A stretch of 64,000 bases of DNA, from assembly GCA_902363665.1 (NCBI GenBank), contig CABJAW010000008.1, positions 124,001 through 188,000 on the forward strand. Direction: 5' to 3'. The notes beneath the pieces were generated by a model that had not been told where the DNA came from, ran no database searches, and was given only the letters and a program-made list of their open reading frames with translations. A program made the position numbers and the translations under genes. The first letter of the stretch is position 1; every line of letters starts with the position of its first letter. The DNA is from Lachnospiraceae bacterium (GTDB taxonomy: Bacteria; Bacillota; Clostridia; Lachnospirales; Lachnospiraceae). This document shows positions 8,806-18,614 of the stretch, piece after piece.

Positions 8806-9960
8806 TTACCTGGCCGCCAGCTTCTTATTCACATCCGCCCGTACCCATTTATACACAGTCGCCGTGAGTGGAACGCCGATCAGCATACCCAGAATGCCAA
8901 ACAAGCCACCGCCAATCGTCACTGCCGCCAGCACCCAGATGCCAGGCAGCCCAATCGAGCCGCCGACCACGCGTGGATAGATCAGATTTCCCTCCACCTG
9001 CTGCAGAATCGCGATGTAGATCAAAAACTCCAGCGCTTTTAACGGATTTATCGTAAGTATCATCACCGTACCGACAAATGCTCCGATATATGCACCCATA
9101 ACCGGAATCAGTGCTGTGGAACCGACGATCACACCTGTCATCAGTGCGTACGGCAGCCGCAGGATAAACATACCGGCGCCGCACAGCGTGCCAAGAATAA
9201 TCGCCTCCGTAATCTGCCCGATGATATAGCTTGTAAATGTCTCATTTGCAAGAGTCAGAAAACGCTGTACCGGTCCTGTAATCCCCTCCGCCACATAGAC
9301 CGTTGCAAGCTTTCTCAGCTGGTACTGCAGCCGTTCTTTTCCAAAGAGCATATAAATAGAAAAAATAACCGAAATCAGTCCGGTAAACAAAAAGCTTACA
9401 ATAATATTGGCAACTGAAAATGCAGAATTAAACAGATCCCCAATTCCCTTTGAAAGAAAATCTCCGATCTTGCGGAACGTAGAATTCCAGTCGATATCAA
9501 GGCTGTCAACGTACTGCTGCAACTCCGGTGAATTCTCCAGAATCCCGGACAGCCACTTCTGAAACCGTATAAATGCACTTGGGATATCCTTTGTTATTAC
9601 ATGGACGGCATCCAGTAAGGACGGCACAACCAGACCGATCAGCATAACAGCCAGCACCAGCACGAGAATAATACTGGCAAACACACACACCGGACGGCGC
9701 GTTTTTGTAACCCACGCGTCTGTTTTCTTCGGAAAATAGATTTTTTCCAGTTTTTTCATGAAAATATTCAGCACATATGCAATCGCAAGTCCGTAAAACA
9801 GCGGCCGCATTGTATAAACGATCAGCCGAATCGTTTCAATCACATGGTCGGAATATTTAATGCAAAGACAGGCAAGCACTGCGAGCACAGCAATCTTCAC
9901 CCAGTTGATATTTACCGCTTTTTCCAGCTTTTTGATTCCAGGCCGGTCTTCCAGCTTCAT
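8806..9960 (-). CDS. AI-2E family transporter (PerM/YdiK-like)
   Basis: A 384-residue membrane protein of the AI-2E/PerM (DUF20) family, with about eight hydrophobic segments. The order is two pairs of N-terminal helices, a polar central loop (~130-190) and a C-terminal hydrophobic block. The typical late family motif is present (VVGGSIGLPGIWVL, then IGVPLTATVYKW). Members export quorum-sensing molecules or act as ion-coupled permeases; the substrate here is unknown. Start ATG 9960 follows AAGGAGG and lies 2 bases after the rarA stop, so the two are co-transcribed. Confidence 0.88.
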   Translation of the reverse strand: MKLEDRPGIKKLEKAVNINWVKIAVLAVLACLCIKYSDHVIETIRLIVYTMRPLFYGLAIAYVLNIFMKKLEKIYFPKKTDAWVTKTRRPVCVFASIILVLVLAVMLIGLVVPSLLDAVHVITKDIPSAFIRFQKWLSGILENSPELQQYVDSLDIDWNSTFRKIGDFLSKGIGDLFNSAFSVANIIVSFLFTGLISVIFSIYMLFGKERLQYQLRKLATVYVAEGITGPVQRFLTLANETFTSYIIGQITEAIILGTLCGAGMFILRLPYALMTGVIVGSTALIPVMGAYIGAFVGTVMILTINPLKALEFLIYIAILQQVEGNLIYPRVVGGSIGLPGIWVLAAVTIGGGLFGILGMLIGVPLTATVYKWVRADVNKKLAAR

Positions 9961-9962
9961 CC

Positions 9963-11285
9963 TTACTCCTCCTTATCGTGAATCCAGTCAAGATACCGCC
10001 GGATCGTTTTCTCGTAACCGTTTTCCGATGGCACATAAAATCTCCGGTCCGTCAGTCCATCCGGCAGATACTGCTGATGCGAAAAATGCTTCGGAAAATC
10101 ATGTGCGTATTCATAACCGATTCCGTGGCCAAGCTTTGCTGCACCGCCGTAATGGCTGTCCTGCAAATGCGGCGGAATAGCGGCCGGCTGCTGCTTCACA
10201 GCTTCCATTGCATCAAAAATCGCATTTGTCGCGGAGTTGCTTTTCGGCGCCGTCGCCACATAAAGCGCTGCCTGCGAAAGGATCAGCTGTGATTCCGGCA
10301 TTCCGATGCGTTCCACAGCCTGTGCCGCTGCTACTGCCACCTGCAATGCCTGGGGATCGGCATTTCCCACATCCTCCGATGCACAGATCATAATGCGGCG
10401 CGCAATGAATTTGACATCCTCACCGGCGTACAGCATCCGCGCCAGATAATAGACCGCCGCATCCGGATCCGATCCGCGCATACTCTTGATAAATGCGGAA
10501 ATGGTATCATAATGGCTGTCTCCGCTTTTATCATACCGTACCACACGCTTCTGAATACACTCCGACGCCACTTCTACTGTGATATGAATTTTCCCGTCCG
10601 CAGACGGCGTGGTTGTCAGAATACCAAGTTCAACCGCATTTAAGGCTGAACGCGCATCACCTCCTGCGATATCCGCCAGAAATTCTGCTGCATCCTCTTC
10701 CAGCACCGCATTGTATGCTCCCATGCCACGCTCTTTGTCACTAACCGCGCGGTAGAGAAGCGTCAGGATGTCCTCCTTTTGAAGCGGTTTCAGTTCAAAA
10801 ATCACGGAACGGGAAAGCAGAGCGCCGTTGACCTCAAAGTACGGATTTTCAGTCGTCGCTCCAATCAAAATTAACGTACCATCCTCCACAAACGGCAGAA
10901 GATAATCCTGCTGGCCTTTATTAAAGCGATGAATCTCGTCCACAAAAAGAATCGTCTTTTTGCCGTACATGCCAAGGTTTTCCTTCGCCGCCTTTACGAC
11001 CTCTTCCATGTCCTTTTTTCCGGCTACCGTCGCATTGATCTGCGTAAACTCCGCACTTGTCGTGTTTGCAATGACCTTTGCCAGCGTCGTCTTGCCTGTA
11101 CCAGGCGGTCCGTAAAAAATCAGCGAGCTTAATTTATCTGCAGAGATCGCGCGGTACAGCAGTTTATCCTTTCCAATGATATGCTGCTGTCCGACCACCT
11201 CATCCAGCGTCCGTGGCCGGATGCGCGATGCAAGCGGCGCTTCTGTTTTCATTGTTTTTGTTCTTGCGTATTCAAATAAATCCAT
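9963..11285 (-). CDS. rarA: Replication-associated recombination protein A (RarA/MgsA)
   Basis: A 440-residue AAA+ ATPase related to clamp loaders, acting at stalled replication forks. Visible: Walker A GPPGTGKT at 59-66, Walker B TILFVDEIHRFNK near 112-122, sensor 1 IGATTENP, arginine-finger region ALLSRS, and the C-terminal tetramerisation part with YEYAHDFPKH and QQYLPDGL. Length fits the family. The ribosome binding site AAAGGATAA lies ~12 bases upstream of ATG 11285. It is first in a two-gene operon with the AI-2E family permease. Confidence 0.95.
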   Translation of the reverse strand: MDLFEYARTKTMKTEAPLASRIRPRTLDEVVGQQHIIGKDKLLYRAISADKLSSLIFYGPPGTGKTTLAKVIANTTSAEFTQINATVAGKKDMEEVVKAAKENLGMYGKKTILFVDEIHRFNKGQQDYLLPFVEDGTLILIGATTENPYFEVNGALLSRSVIFELKPLQKEDILTLLYRAVSDKERGMGAYNAVLEEDAAEFLADIAGGDARSALNAVELGILTTTPSADGKIHITVEVASECIQKRVVRYDKSGDSHYDTISAFIKSMRGSDPDAAVYYLARMLYAGEDVKFIARRIMICASEDVGNADPQALQVAVAAAQAVERIGMPESQLILSQAALYVATAPKSNSATNAIFDAMEAVKQQPAAIPPHLQDSHYGGAAKLGHGIGYEYAHDFPKHFSHQQYLPDGLTDRRFYVPSENGYEKTIRRYLDWIHDKEE

Positions 11286-11429
11286 GGTTTGTATGTTATC
11301 CTTTCGGTACTTTTCTGATCTGCCACAATATATTTCTTTTTTCCAAATTAATAAGCGATTCTTTCACAAAACCTGCTACGTGGCATCTAATTTCCTGTCA
11401 ACAAAAAATCTCTGTGTTCATTCTATCTT

Positions 11430-12296
11430 TTACTCAAGAATCAATTCATCCACCGTCACAAATTTGTATCCGCGTTCCGTAAGCGCATCCACGATCCCCA
11501 GCGCCGCATCAACCGATGACTGATAATAGTCGTGCAGTAAAATAATGTCCCCCGGCTTCGTGTCCTTCAGCACGCGTTCTACGACCAGTGCCGTATTTTT
11601 TGTCGTCCAGTCGAGCGGATCCACGTCCCAAAGCACTGGGATCATCTCAAAGCTGCACTCCATTGCCTTCTTCCACTCTCCAAACGGCGGACGGATAAAC
11701 TCCGGCTCTTTTCCGGTCACCTCACAAATCAGCGCATTCGTTTTCTCCACCTCTGCACATGCTCTGGCAATATCAAGCTCAGAAAGCTTCACATGACTGT
11801 ACGTATGGTTTCCGATCAGATGACCTTCCGTTTCCATTCGCTTCAGAAGTGCCTCATTGCCTAGGATGTTTTTACCTACCACAAAAAAGGTGGCATGGAC
11901 ACCGCGCTCATTCAGTCCGTCAAGAAGCTGTGGCGTATAAACGGGGTGCGGACCATCGTCGAAGGTGAGGGCAACTTTTGCGGTGATCGTTTTCTCAGCT
12001 CTTATGGAACTGTTTTCCGAAACCTGCACCGCTGCAGATTGCCCCATTCCTGTATTTTCCATTGTCTGAACAGAATCCTGAAATTCTGCATCTGTATTTC
12101 TATCTGGTCTCTGATTGCTTAATATTCGCTCCGGGTTCGCACTGTTCTGAACGGCCTTCTCAATCCGATTTACACCAAAAGAAATGAAAAACAGCGCCAG
12201 TCCCAGACTCCACCAGAAGCAAAGACAGCCGATAAGCCGCCACAAAATACTCCGCACCATTCCCGCAATTCCTCCGGGATGAAATCTCTCTATCAC
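11430..12296 (-). CDS. Polysaccharide deacetylase (NodB domain), membrane-anchored
   Basis: 288 residues. N-terminal signal anchor at about residues 13-36, then a Gln/Asn/Ser-rich linker, then a NodB homology domain from ~105. Catalytic motifs: LTFDDGPHP (base Asp and metal Asp), HLIGNHTYSH (metal histidines), RPPFGEW, DVDPLDW and IILLHDY. Such enzymes remove acetyl groups from cell-wall GlcNAc or MurNAc outside the membrane (PgdA/PdaA type). No lipoprotein cysteine. Single gene, transcribed after an IS66-like MITE located in its upstream region. Confidence 0.9.
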   Translation of the reverse strand: MIERFHPGGIAGMVRSILWRLIGCLCFWWSLGLALFFISFGVNRIEKAVQNSANPERILSNQRPDRNTDAEFQDSVQTMENTGMGQSAAVQVSENSSIRAEKTITAKVALTFDDGPHPVYTPQLLDGLNERGVHATFFVVGKNILGNEALLKRMETEGHLIGNHTYSHVKLSELDIARACAEVEKTNALICEVTGKEPEFIRPPFGEWKKAMECSFEMIPVLWDVDPLDWTTKNTALVVERVLKDTKPGDIILLHDYYQSSVDAALGIVDALTERGYKFVTVDELILE

Positions 12297-12368
12297 TATA
12301 TGCGAATGAACCGCTTTCTATCAATCTCTTTACAGCACAATTTCATTCTCTCGTTTCTTCATTATTAT

Positions 12369-12512
12369 GTAACTGTTCAGAGCCAAGCAGATTTTCATGC
12401 AAAAGTGTGAATCATGCTTGCATGAATGAACACTTTTACATGGAAATCTATTTGGCGGATACGCCACACCGACGAAATGCGCAGCATTTTGGAGGTGGTT
12501 CTGAACAGTTAC
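12369..12512. mobile_element. IS66-like MITE, copy 2 (144 bp)
   Basis: Same ends as copy 1 (GTAACTGTTCAGAGCCAAGC on the left, CTGAACAGTTAC on the right) and a perfect 8-bp duplication ATTATTAT (12361-12368 and 12513-12520). The interior differs by a few bases, and the right inner end reads GGTGGTTCTG, so it is slightly diverged. Confidence 0.9.
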
Positions 12513-12621
12513 ATTATTATAATGAATTGCTTTTGAGGCAGTCATCTTTCTGACCATCTGTGAATATTCTCTTTGACCAAACTGCTGCCACAGTTATCTT
12601 AACACATTCTGCCGGACAAAC

Positions 12622-12682
12622 AAAGAGGCTGTTGCAAAATCAGATGATTTCTCATCCGTTTTGCAATAGCCCCTCGGTTTCT
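12622..12682 (-). terminator. tyrS terminator
   Basis: Minus-strand hairpin with arms GAGGGGCTATTGCAAAAC and GTTTTGCAACAGCCTC-like (one or two mismatches), then TTTGTTTG. It lies just after the tyrS stop. Confidence 0.8.
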
Positions 12683-12698
12683 TTATTTCTTTATTTCT

Positions 12699-13922
12699 CT
12701 ATTTCAGAACCACTTTCCGGAAGTTCTTCTTTCCTTTCTTTACGATGATTCCGTCACCCTCAAACTTTTCTTTTGCAAGTGTTGCCTTCGGGTCGGTGAT
12801 CTTCTCGCCGTCTGCGGTTACACCGCCCTGCTCTACGGCACGGCGTCCCTCGGAACGGGTATTTGCCAGACCGGATTTGTGAAGCAGGGATACGATGTCG
12901 ATCGCATCCTCGGTGAAGTCCTCGTCAAAAAGCTCTGCGGTCGGCATATGCTCTGCATTTCCCATGGAGAACAGGGCGCGTGCGCCTTCCTGCGCCTTCT
13001 TTGCTTCCTCCTCGCCGTGTACCAGTGCGGTCAGCTCGTAAGCAAGGATCTCCTTTGCCTGATTGAGCTGGCTTCCTTCCCACTTGTCCATCTCATCGAT
13101 CTGCTCAAGCGGCAGGAAAGTCAGCATACGCAGGCATTTGAGTACGTCTGCATCTGCCACGTTTCTCCAGTACTGGTAGAAATCGAACGGAGAAGTCTTG
13201 TTCGGATCAAGCCATACGGCGCCGCTCTGAGTCTTACCCATCTTCTTGCCCTCGGAGTTGAGCAGCAGAGTGATCGTCATTGCGTATGCATCTTTGCCGA
13301 GCTTGCGGCGGATCAGCTCGGTACCGCCGAGCATGTTGCTCCACTGGTCATCGCCTCCAAACTGCATGTTGCAGCCGTATTTCTGGTACAGTGCGTAGAA
13401 ATCGTAGCTCTGCATGATCATGTAGTTGAATTCCAGGAAGCTCAGGCCGCGTTCCATACGCTGTTTGTAGCACTCTGCAGTCAGCATGCGGTTTACGCTG
13501 AAGTGTGCGCCTACCTCGCGCAGTACATCGACGTAATTCAGGTCGAGCAGCCAGTCTGCATTGTTTACCATCAGCGCCTTATCATCTGAAAAATCGATGA
13601 AACGGCTCATCTGCTTCTTGAAGCAGTCGCAGTTGTGCTGGATTGTCTCTCTTGTCATCATCTGACGCATGTCGGTACGTCCGCTTGGGTCTCCGATCAT
13701 GGCGGTACCGCCGCCGATCAGCGCGATCGGCTTGTTGCCTGCCTGCTGCAGACGCTTCATCAGACAAAGTGCCATGAAATGTCCGACATGAAGGCTGTCT
13801 GCGGTCGGGTCAAAACCGATGTAGAAGGTTGCTTTTCCGTTGTTTACGAGATCGCGGATCTCTTTTTCGTCTGTGACCTGCGCGATCAGTCCTCTTGCTA
13901 CGAGTTCGTCATAAATCTGCAT
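12699..13922 (-). CDS. tyrS: Tyrosyl-tRNA synthetase
   Basis: A 407-residue class I aminoacyl-tRNA synthetase that charges tRNA(Tyr). Signature motifs: HVGH at 45-48 within [13 protein letters not shown], the tyrosine-pocket [19 protein letters not shown], and the KMSKS-type loop GKKMGKT around residue 230. The C-terminal S4-like RNA-binding domain covers roughly residues 345-407 ([20 protein letters not shown]). Start ATG 13922 has GGAGACACCCCA upstream. Expression is controlled by the T-box leader upstream. Confidence 0.97.
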   Translation of the reverse strand: MQIYDELVARGLIAQVTDEKEIRDLVNNGKATFYIGFDPTADSLHVGHFMALCLMKRLQQAGNKPIALIGGGTAMIGDPSGRTDMRQMMTRETIQHNCDCFKKQMSRFIDFSDDKALMVNNADWLLDLNYVDVLREVGAHFSVNRMLTAECYKQRMERGLSFLEFNYMIMQSYDFYALYQKYGCNMQFGGDDQWSNMLGGTELIRRKLGKDAYAMTITLLLNSEGKKMGKTQSGAVWLDPNKTSPFDFYQYWRNVADADVLKCLRMLTFLPLEQIDEMDKWEGSQLNQAKEILAYELTALVHGEEEAKKAQEGARALFSMGNAEHMPTAELFDEDFTEDAIDIVSLLHKSGLANTRSEGRRAVEQGGVTADGEKITDPKATLAKEKFEGDGIIVKKGKKNFRKVVLK

Positions 13923-13984
13923 TGGGGTGTCTCCTTTTCTTTTCGTGATGTGTTTCGGGTGTATTTATCGGACGGGACTTTATT

Positions 13985-14252
13985 ATAAAAATAGAAAGCT
14001 CCCGTCCTTATTTTTAAGGACGAGAGCGAAATCCCGTGTTACCACCTTATTTCACAGACAACTCACATTGCCTGCCTCATCGGGTACTGCATACCCTGAC
14101 CTCATAACGGGCGTCACCCGCCGCAGCCTACTGGACTTCGTTCGGTGCGGAGCTCCGGGATGTATTCGGAAAAGAGTTCTGCGCGCGCCTCTCATCTGCC
14201 GGCTGCTTTCTGTGCGTTCCGTCTGTTCTTACTTGTTCCCTTCACGGCTTTG
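13985..14252 (-). promoter_or_regulatory. T-box leader (Tyr) of tyrS
   Basis: The minus-strand leader contains AAGGTGGTAACACGGG (T-box sequence, at about 14050-14033). It ends in a terminator GTCCTTAAAAATAAGGAC with a T-rich tail (14028-13985). A plausible specifier TAC (Tyr) lies at 14164-14162 inside GAATACATCCC. Uncharged tRNA(Tyr) would promote readthrough into tyrS. Confidence 0.9.
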
Positions 14253-14258
14253 CCATTC

Positions 14259-14287
14259 AGTATAGTTGGTTCGCGTTTTTTTGTCAA
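14259..14287 (-). promoter_or_regulatory. Promoter of tyrS leader
   Basis: Minus strand -35 TTGACA (14287-14282), 17-bp spacer, -10 TATACT (14264-14259). Confidence 0.85.
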
Positions 14288-14330
14288 GGCAAAAACGGCC
14301 TTTCCTGTCGTGTTTTTCTGCATCCTGTAA

Positions 14331-14359
14331 TTGACATTTTCCGTTATCCCCTTTACAAT
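14331..14359 (+). promoter_or_regulatory. Promoter of MATE gene at 14478
   Basis: -35 TTGACA (14331-14336), 17-bp spacer, -10 TACAAT (14354-14359), divergent from the tyrS promoter. Confidence 0.85.
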
Positions 14360-14385
14360 AGAAGAAACTGCATTTTACACAGACT

Positions 14386-14414
14386 GCCGCATTTCTGAAT
14401 GCGGCTGCTTTTTT
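14386..14414 (+). terminator. Leader terminator hairpin of MATE gene
   Basis: GCCGCAT-TTCTGA-ATGCGGC followed by TGCTTTTTTG. It sits ~25 bases after the predicted transcription start and 64 bases before the start codon, so it is an attenuator candidate, not an end-of-gene terminator. Confidence 0.7.
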
Positions 14415-14477
14415 GTTCCTGTCCAAAGCTACTCAGCCAGCTTACGACAGGGATCTGCTTTCAGAAGGGAGAACTGT

Positions 14478-15860
14478 ATGGAAAAAACCAAAGTAGCCGG
14501 AAATTCCGGCAAACCAAAAAAAGAAAACAAGATGGGCGTCATGCCGATCCCGAAACTGCTCATCTCCATGTCACTGCCAATGATCATTTCCATGATCGTG
14601 CAGGCGCTCTACAATGTCGTGGACAGCATCTTCGTCTCTCAGATCAGTGAAAACGCACTGACTGCCGTATCCCTGGCCTTTCCGATCCAGAACCTGATGA
14701 TCGCCGTTGCCTCCGGTACCGGCGTCGGTGTCAACGCACTGCTCTCCAGAAGCCTCGGTGAAAAGAATTATGACCAGGCAAATAAAGCGGCCAACAACAG
14801 TATTCTGCTTGCACTCATCGGTTTTGCCGCATTCTGCCTGTTCGGAATCTTCGGATCACGGCCGTTTTTCGCCATGCAGACCGACAATACGGAGATCATT
14901 GAGTACGGCGTGCAGTATATGACGATTGTCTGTGGCCTTTCGGTCGGTCTGTTTCTTCAGATCACGCTGGAGCGTCTGCTGCAGTCTACCGGCCGTACCT
15001 TCTATACGATGATTACGCAGGGAACGGGCGCAATCCTGAATATTATCTTTGACCCAATCCTGATCTTCGGTTACTTCGGTTTTCCGAAAATGGGCGCAGC
15101 CGGTGCCGCACTCGCTACCGTCTTCGGTCAGATCGTCGCAATGTTCCTTGCGATCTGGTTCAATGTAAAACGAAACCACGAAATTGAGGTACATCCGACA
15201 CACATGCGGCTGGAAGGAAGAACCGTCAGGGCAATCTATTCTGTCGGTGTTCCGTCAATCCTCATGATGTCAATCGGTTCCGTCATGACGTTTGGAATGA
15301 ACAAGATCCTGCTTGTCTTTTCTTCGACCGCAGCTGCGGTATTCGGCGTTTACTTTAAACTCCAGAGCTTTTTCTTTATGCCAGTTTTCGGACTGAACAA
15401 CGGCATGGTACCGATCATCGCATTCAACTACGGTGCACACAAAAAGGAGCGTATCACTCACACGATCCGCTTAAGCTGTACGTTTGCATTCGCCATGATG
15501 ATGCTCGGCCTGCTTGTCTTCCAGCTGATTCCAGACAAGCTGCTTCTGCTCTTTAACGCTTCTGAGGATATGATCTCGATCGGCTCAAATGCCCTGCGCA
15601 TCATCAGCTGGAGTTACCTCTTTGCCGGATTCTGTATTATCTTAAGCTCCGTATTTCAGGCACTCGGAAACGGAGTCTACAGCCTGATCGTATCTGTTGC
15701 AAGACAGCTGCTCGTATTGCTCCCGTCTGCCTGGATCCTCGCAGAAGCATTCGGGCTTCATGCAGTATGGTGGTCCTTCCCGATTGCGGAGATCGCTTCG
15801 ATCCTGCTTTCGGTTGTGCTGTTTTTGAAAATTTACCGTCAGAAGATCCAGACGCTGTAA
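14478..15860 (+). CDS. MATE family efflux transporter
   Basis: A 460-residue pump of the multidrug and toxin extrusion superfamily, NorM/MepA-like. It has twelve hydrophobic segments in two six-helix halves with typical blocks: LPMIISMIVQALYNVVDSIFV, GTGVGVNALLSRSLG and LNNGMVPIIAFNYGA. It exports cationic compounds by Na+ or H+ antiport; the substrate is unknown. The chosen start ATG 14478 has AAGGGAGAA upstream; the longer frame would begin inside the promoter. It is preceded by a leader terminator hairpin. Confidence 0.93.
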   Translation: MEKTKVAGNSGKPKKENKMGVMPIPKLLISMSLPMIISMIVQALYNVVDSIFVSQISENALTAVSLAFPIQNLMIAVASGTGVGVNALLSRSLGEKNYDQANKAANNSILLALIGFAAFCLFGIFGSRPFFAMQTDNTEIIEYGVQYMTIVCGLSVGLFLQITLERLLQSTGRTFYTMITQGTGAILNIIFDPILIFGYFGFPKMGAAGAALATVFGQIVAMFLAIWFNVKRNHEIEVHPTHMRLEGRTVRAIYSVGVPSILMMSIGSVMTFGMNKILLVFSSTAAAVFGVYFKLQSFFFMPVFGLNNGMVPIIAFNYGAHKKERITHTIRLSCTFAFAMMMLGLLVFQLIPDKLLLLFNASEDMISIGSNALRIISWSYLFAGFCIILSSVFQALGNGVYSLIVSVARQLLVLLPSAWILAEAFGLHAVWWSFPIAEIASILLSVVLFLKIYRQKIQTL

Positions 15861-15923
15861 TCAGCCTGTCTAACGGAATCAGGCAAATCTGTTGCCTCAG
15901 ACTAATTTCGCAGCCGTACCATG

Positions 15924-15968
15924 AAAAACAGCTTCCGGCTTTTCTGTTCCGGAAGCTGCTTTTTTTCC
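15924..15968 (+). terminator. Terminator of MATE gene
   Basis: AACAGCTTCCGG, 10-base loop, CCGGAAGCTGCTTTTTTT: strong stem and T-run about 65 bases after the stop. Confidence 0.9.
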
Positions 15969-16000
15969 CTGAACTATTTGTAAATACGCTTGTAAAATAT

Positions 16001-16180
16001 TCACACGAATGAATTTGTCTCCGGGTCGTATTCATAATCTACGTCCCGGAGTTTTTTTACGATCTCCTCACAGTCTGCGCCCTCTGAGGCACAAAACTCC
16101 TCCAGCGATGCATAATGGTCGCGCAACTGTGTGTTTACATAACTTAAAAGGATCATCGGATCCTGCGGTAACTGACTCAT
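16001..16180 (-). CDS. DUF4250 domain-containing protein
   Basis: A 59-residue protein matching DUF4250 of Firmicutes: LPQDPMILLSYVNTQLRDHY, then SLEEFCASEGADCEEIVKKL and a C-terminal YEYDPETNSF. Function unknown. The start is the internal ATG at 16180, preceded by AAAGGAAAA; the frame extends upstream but without a ribosome binding site. It stands alone between two unrelated genes. Confidence 0.85.
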   Translation of the reverse strand: MSQLPQDPMILLSYVNTQLRDHYASLEEFCASEGADCEEIVKKLRDVDYEYDPETNSFV

Positions 16181-16359
16181 TTTGTTTTTCCTTTCTTTTC
16201 TTTCATCCAATCCTTGTCAACTCTGTTCTTCTTTCTCCAATCCCCGATTTTTCTGTCAGAACAGAAGTGCTCCGCACGCTTCGTTTCCTGCTATCTGCAA
16301 AAAATCCGGAAAATTTCCGGTTCTCCTGCCATGTTTGCTGAGGGAAAGTTGCTTTCCTC

Positions 16360-17799
16360 TTATTTCTCCACACCACTCCCGCCTGTAATCAATTCAAACT
16401 CAGAAAACGACATCCTTCCGCTTCCCTCAAACGTAAAATACAGCGCCTGTATCCCGTCCGGAATCTGAATCGGTGCTCGGTACGTTTTCCATTCGTTGTT
16501 TCGACCAAGCGGAATCACGCCAAGCGGCGCACCGTCCCACGCAGTCCGCACCACGAAGCAGCCGTTCGCATCGCCTCTTGTGCGCACTGCAATCTCCGTG
16601 ACATTTTTACAGTCAAAAAATTTGAATCCTGCCGTCGCGCCGGAGCACATATTTGCAATATATCCCATGCCCTCCACTCCGTCCGGCTGATCCTGTGTAA
16701 TCTTCGGAAATCTGCAGTCCATCCACTCGCCCGGGCCGCCGACCATTGTCGCCTCATCGAGGCAGTATAGCGAGCAGGCAATATACGCCGGATAAATGCC
16801 ACTGCCCTTCAGCGGTCCTCCGTTTGCTCCGCATGAGGTCATCATTACCTGCGGAATTTTTCCATTTTCATCAAATCGAATTTTCTCGATACATCCCTGA
16901 CGGCTGAAATTCTGGCCGTTCGTGTGGCGGTGATAAAAAATATACCAGTCTTTTCTGATCTGCACAATGCTTCCGTGATTATTTCCGCCATAGTACATCG
17001 GGCGCTCCGCCGGTTTATAGCTGTCGATAAACAGATCACAGTTGCTCACGATCGTGCCGCCGTAAGTAAATGGTCCATACGGAGATTCTCCCGTCGCATA
17101 GCAAAGCTCATGGCTGAGCACCGACGAATAAATAAAATAGTACGTTTCACCCACACGGCGAATCGAGGATGCCTCGAAAAAGGCATGTCCCTCATACCCG
17201 GTATTTTTTTCATACGGCTTTGACGGCACCACAAACCGCGGCTCTTCTTTGATTGTAAGCATGTCTTTTCCAAGGACGGTCAGCATCGCGCCGTGCCTGC
17301 TCTCATCGTCCGGCATGCAAAATCCCGTATAAAGATACGTGATCTCCCCCTCCGTGAGCACGCCCGGATCAAACTGCGGTTCATCGCTCTCCCGCTCGCC
17401 AAGTCTCATGCCATCCTCATAATGTACATATCCGTAAAACTCATACGTTCCGGCCGGTGTATCGCAGACAGCCACCGAAACTACGCACGCCTGATCCAGC
17501 ACGTAATATAAGTAATATCTTCCGTCTGCTCCAACCGTCACGTCCGGCGCAAACAGGTACATGTCACCGTCCTGATTCATCGGATCTGCATTTCGCCGGT
17601 AAATCACGCCCTCGTATCTCCAGTCACCCAGATCATCCACCGGCGCCGACCAGCAGACGTAATCATTCTGGCAGTAGCCGTATCCACCGAACCGGTCATG
17701 CGATCCATATACATAAACGCGGTCACCAAACACATACGGCTCCCCGTCCGGAATATATTCCCAGCTTGGAAGATATGGGTTGTAAGCCTGCTTCTTCAT
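16360..17799 (-). CDS. Glycoside hydrolase family 43 protein with C-terminal CBM6-like domain
   Basis: 479 residues. The N-terminal ~330 residues look like a five-bladed GH43 propeller: NPYLPSWEYIPDGEPYVFGD (general-base Asp region), LFAPDVT (second conserved Asp) and GHAFFEASSIRR (probable acid Glu). The C-terminal ~140 residues, with GGPGEWMDCRFP and FEGSGRMSFSEFEL, resemble a CBM6/DUF5000-type jelly roll. Members act on arabinan, xylan or related plant-wall oligosaccharides. There is no signal peptide, so it is probably cytoplasmic and acts on imported oligosaccharides. Start ATG 17799 follows AGGAGGGG. Exact specificity cannot be told. Confidence 0.85.
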   Translation of the reverse strand: MKKQAYNPYLPSWEYIPDGEPYVFGDRVYVYGSHDRFGGYGYCQNDYVCWSAPVDDLGDWRYEGVIYRRNADPMNQDGDMYLFAPDVTVGADGRYYLYYVLDQACVVSVAVCDTPAGTYEFYGYVHYEDGMRLGERESDEPQFDPGVLTEGEITYLYTGFCMPDDESRHGAMLTVLGKDMLTIKEEPRFVVPSKPYEKNTGYEGHAFFEASSIRRVGETYYFIYSSVLSHELCYATGESPYGPFTYGGTIVSNCDLFIDSYKPAERPMYYGGNNHGSIVQIRKDWYIFYHRHTNGQNFSRQGCIEKIRFDENGKIPQVMMTSCGANGGPLKGSGIYPAYIACSLYCLDEATMVGGPGEWMDCRFPKITQDQPDGVEGMGYIANMCSGATAGFKFFDCKNVTEIAVRTRGDANGCFVVRTAWDGAPLGVIPLGRNNEWKTYRAPIQIPDGIQALYFTFEGSGRMSFSEFELITGGSGVEK

Positions 17800-17823
17800 G
17801 GTAAACCCCTCCTTTTTCCAGAA

Positions 17824-17975
17824 ATATACGCTCGGAGTCTTTCCTGCACTTGCTTTTACAGCCGATTTTCTGCCAGTCGCACCCGAATTCCTGAGGTGTA
17901 CACACCATGTACGCCTCAGAAATTTGGAAAAATCTTCTCACAAAATCAAGCACAAAAAGATTCCCAGAGTACATA
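17824..17975. repeat. Inverted-repeat element C, copy 1
   Basis: Ends ATATACGCTCGGAGTC and GATTCCCAGAGTACAT are imperfect inverted repeats. The interior contains an inner palindrome CTGAGGTGTACAC/ATGTACGCCTCAG and TCACAAAATCAAGCACAAAA. It is the reverse of the copy at 18429, so the two face each other. Confidence 0.75.
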
Positions 17976-18044
17976 GAATAGTCCGATCATTGTCAGTATA
18001 GCAAACTTACTGCCATGGTACAATCGCGAATCCTGGTTTCTGAA

Positions 18045-18130
18045 AAATGTACACCTGGAATTTTTTTATGCTTGATTTCTTGAGAAAATTCTTTTTCAGT
18101 TCTGCTTAAATTTCTGAGGTATACACGATG
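18045..18130. repeat. Element C, degraded copy
   Basis: Reads GTACACCTGGAATTTTTTTATG then CTTGATTTCTTGAGAAAATT and TCTGAGGTATACACGATG, a diverged partial copy in the same orientation as the 18429 copy. The rest of 17976-18428 shows no gene. Confidence 0.6.
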
Positions 18131-18428
18131 TATATGTTATGTCAAAACGAATATTCAGACTTAATTTTAGATGAATTATTATCGTTCTTCCCTCAAAACT
18201 TTCTCCCATTGATTTTAATCTTATATCCATTAATGGATATTTTCTTTTCCATTTTATCCGTTTTTGGATGTTTTTAACTTGATTTTTGCAATTTCATCTG
18301 CTATTATCATCATAAAGAAATTGAATCTGGCCAAAGCAGATATGCACAATTGAAACAATTTGAACCGAATCAGGTAAGTTTCCTGCTTCAATTGCTGGAA
18401 GCAATAAACAGCAGGGTACTTGATTCGG

Positions 18429-18591
18429 ATGTACTCCCGGAATCTTTTTGTGCTTGATTTTGTGAGAAGATTTTTTGTCAGCTGTGCCCAAATTTCTGAG
18501 GCGTATACGGTGTGTACGTTGATGAAATTTTGGTGCAACTGATAGAAAATCGACCGCAAAAGCAAGTGCAGGAAAGATTCCGAGAGTACAT
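18429..18591. repeat. Inverted-repeat element C, copy 2 (about 163 bp)
   Basis: Ends ATGTACTCCCGGAATC and GATTCCGAGAGTACAT match as inverted repeats (one difference). The interior matches copy 1 in reverse. TCGG flanks both ends, a possible 4-bp duplication. It ends 23 bases before the start of the HTH-Uma2 gene, so it may supply its promoter region. Confidence 0.75.
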
Positions 18592-18614
18592 TCGGTAAAA
18601 AAGGAGGGAATCAT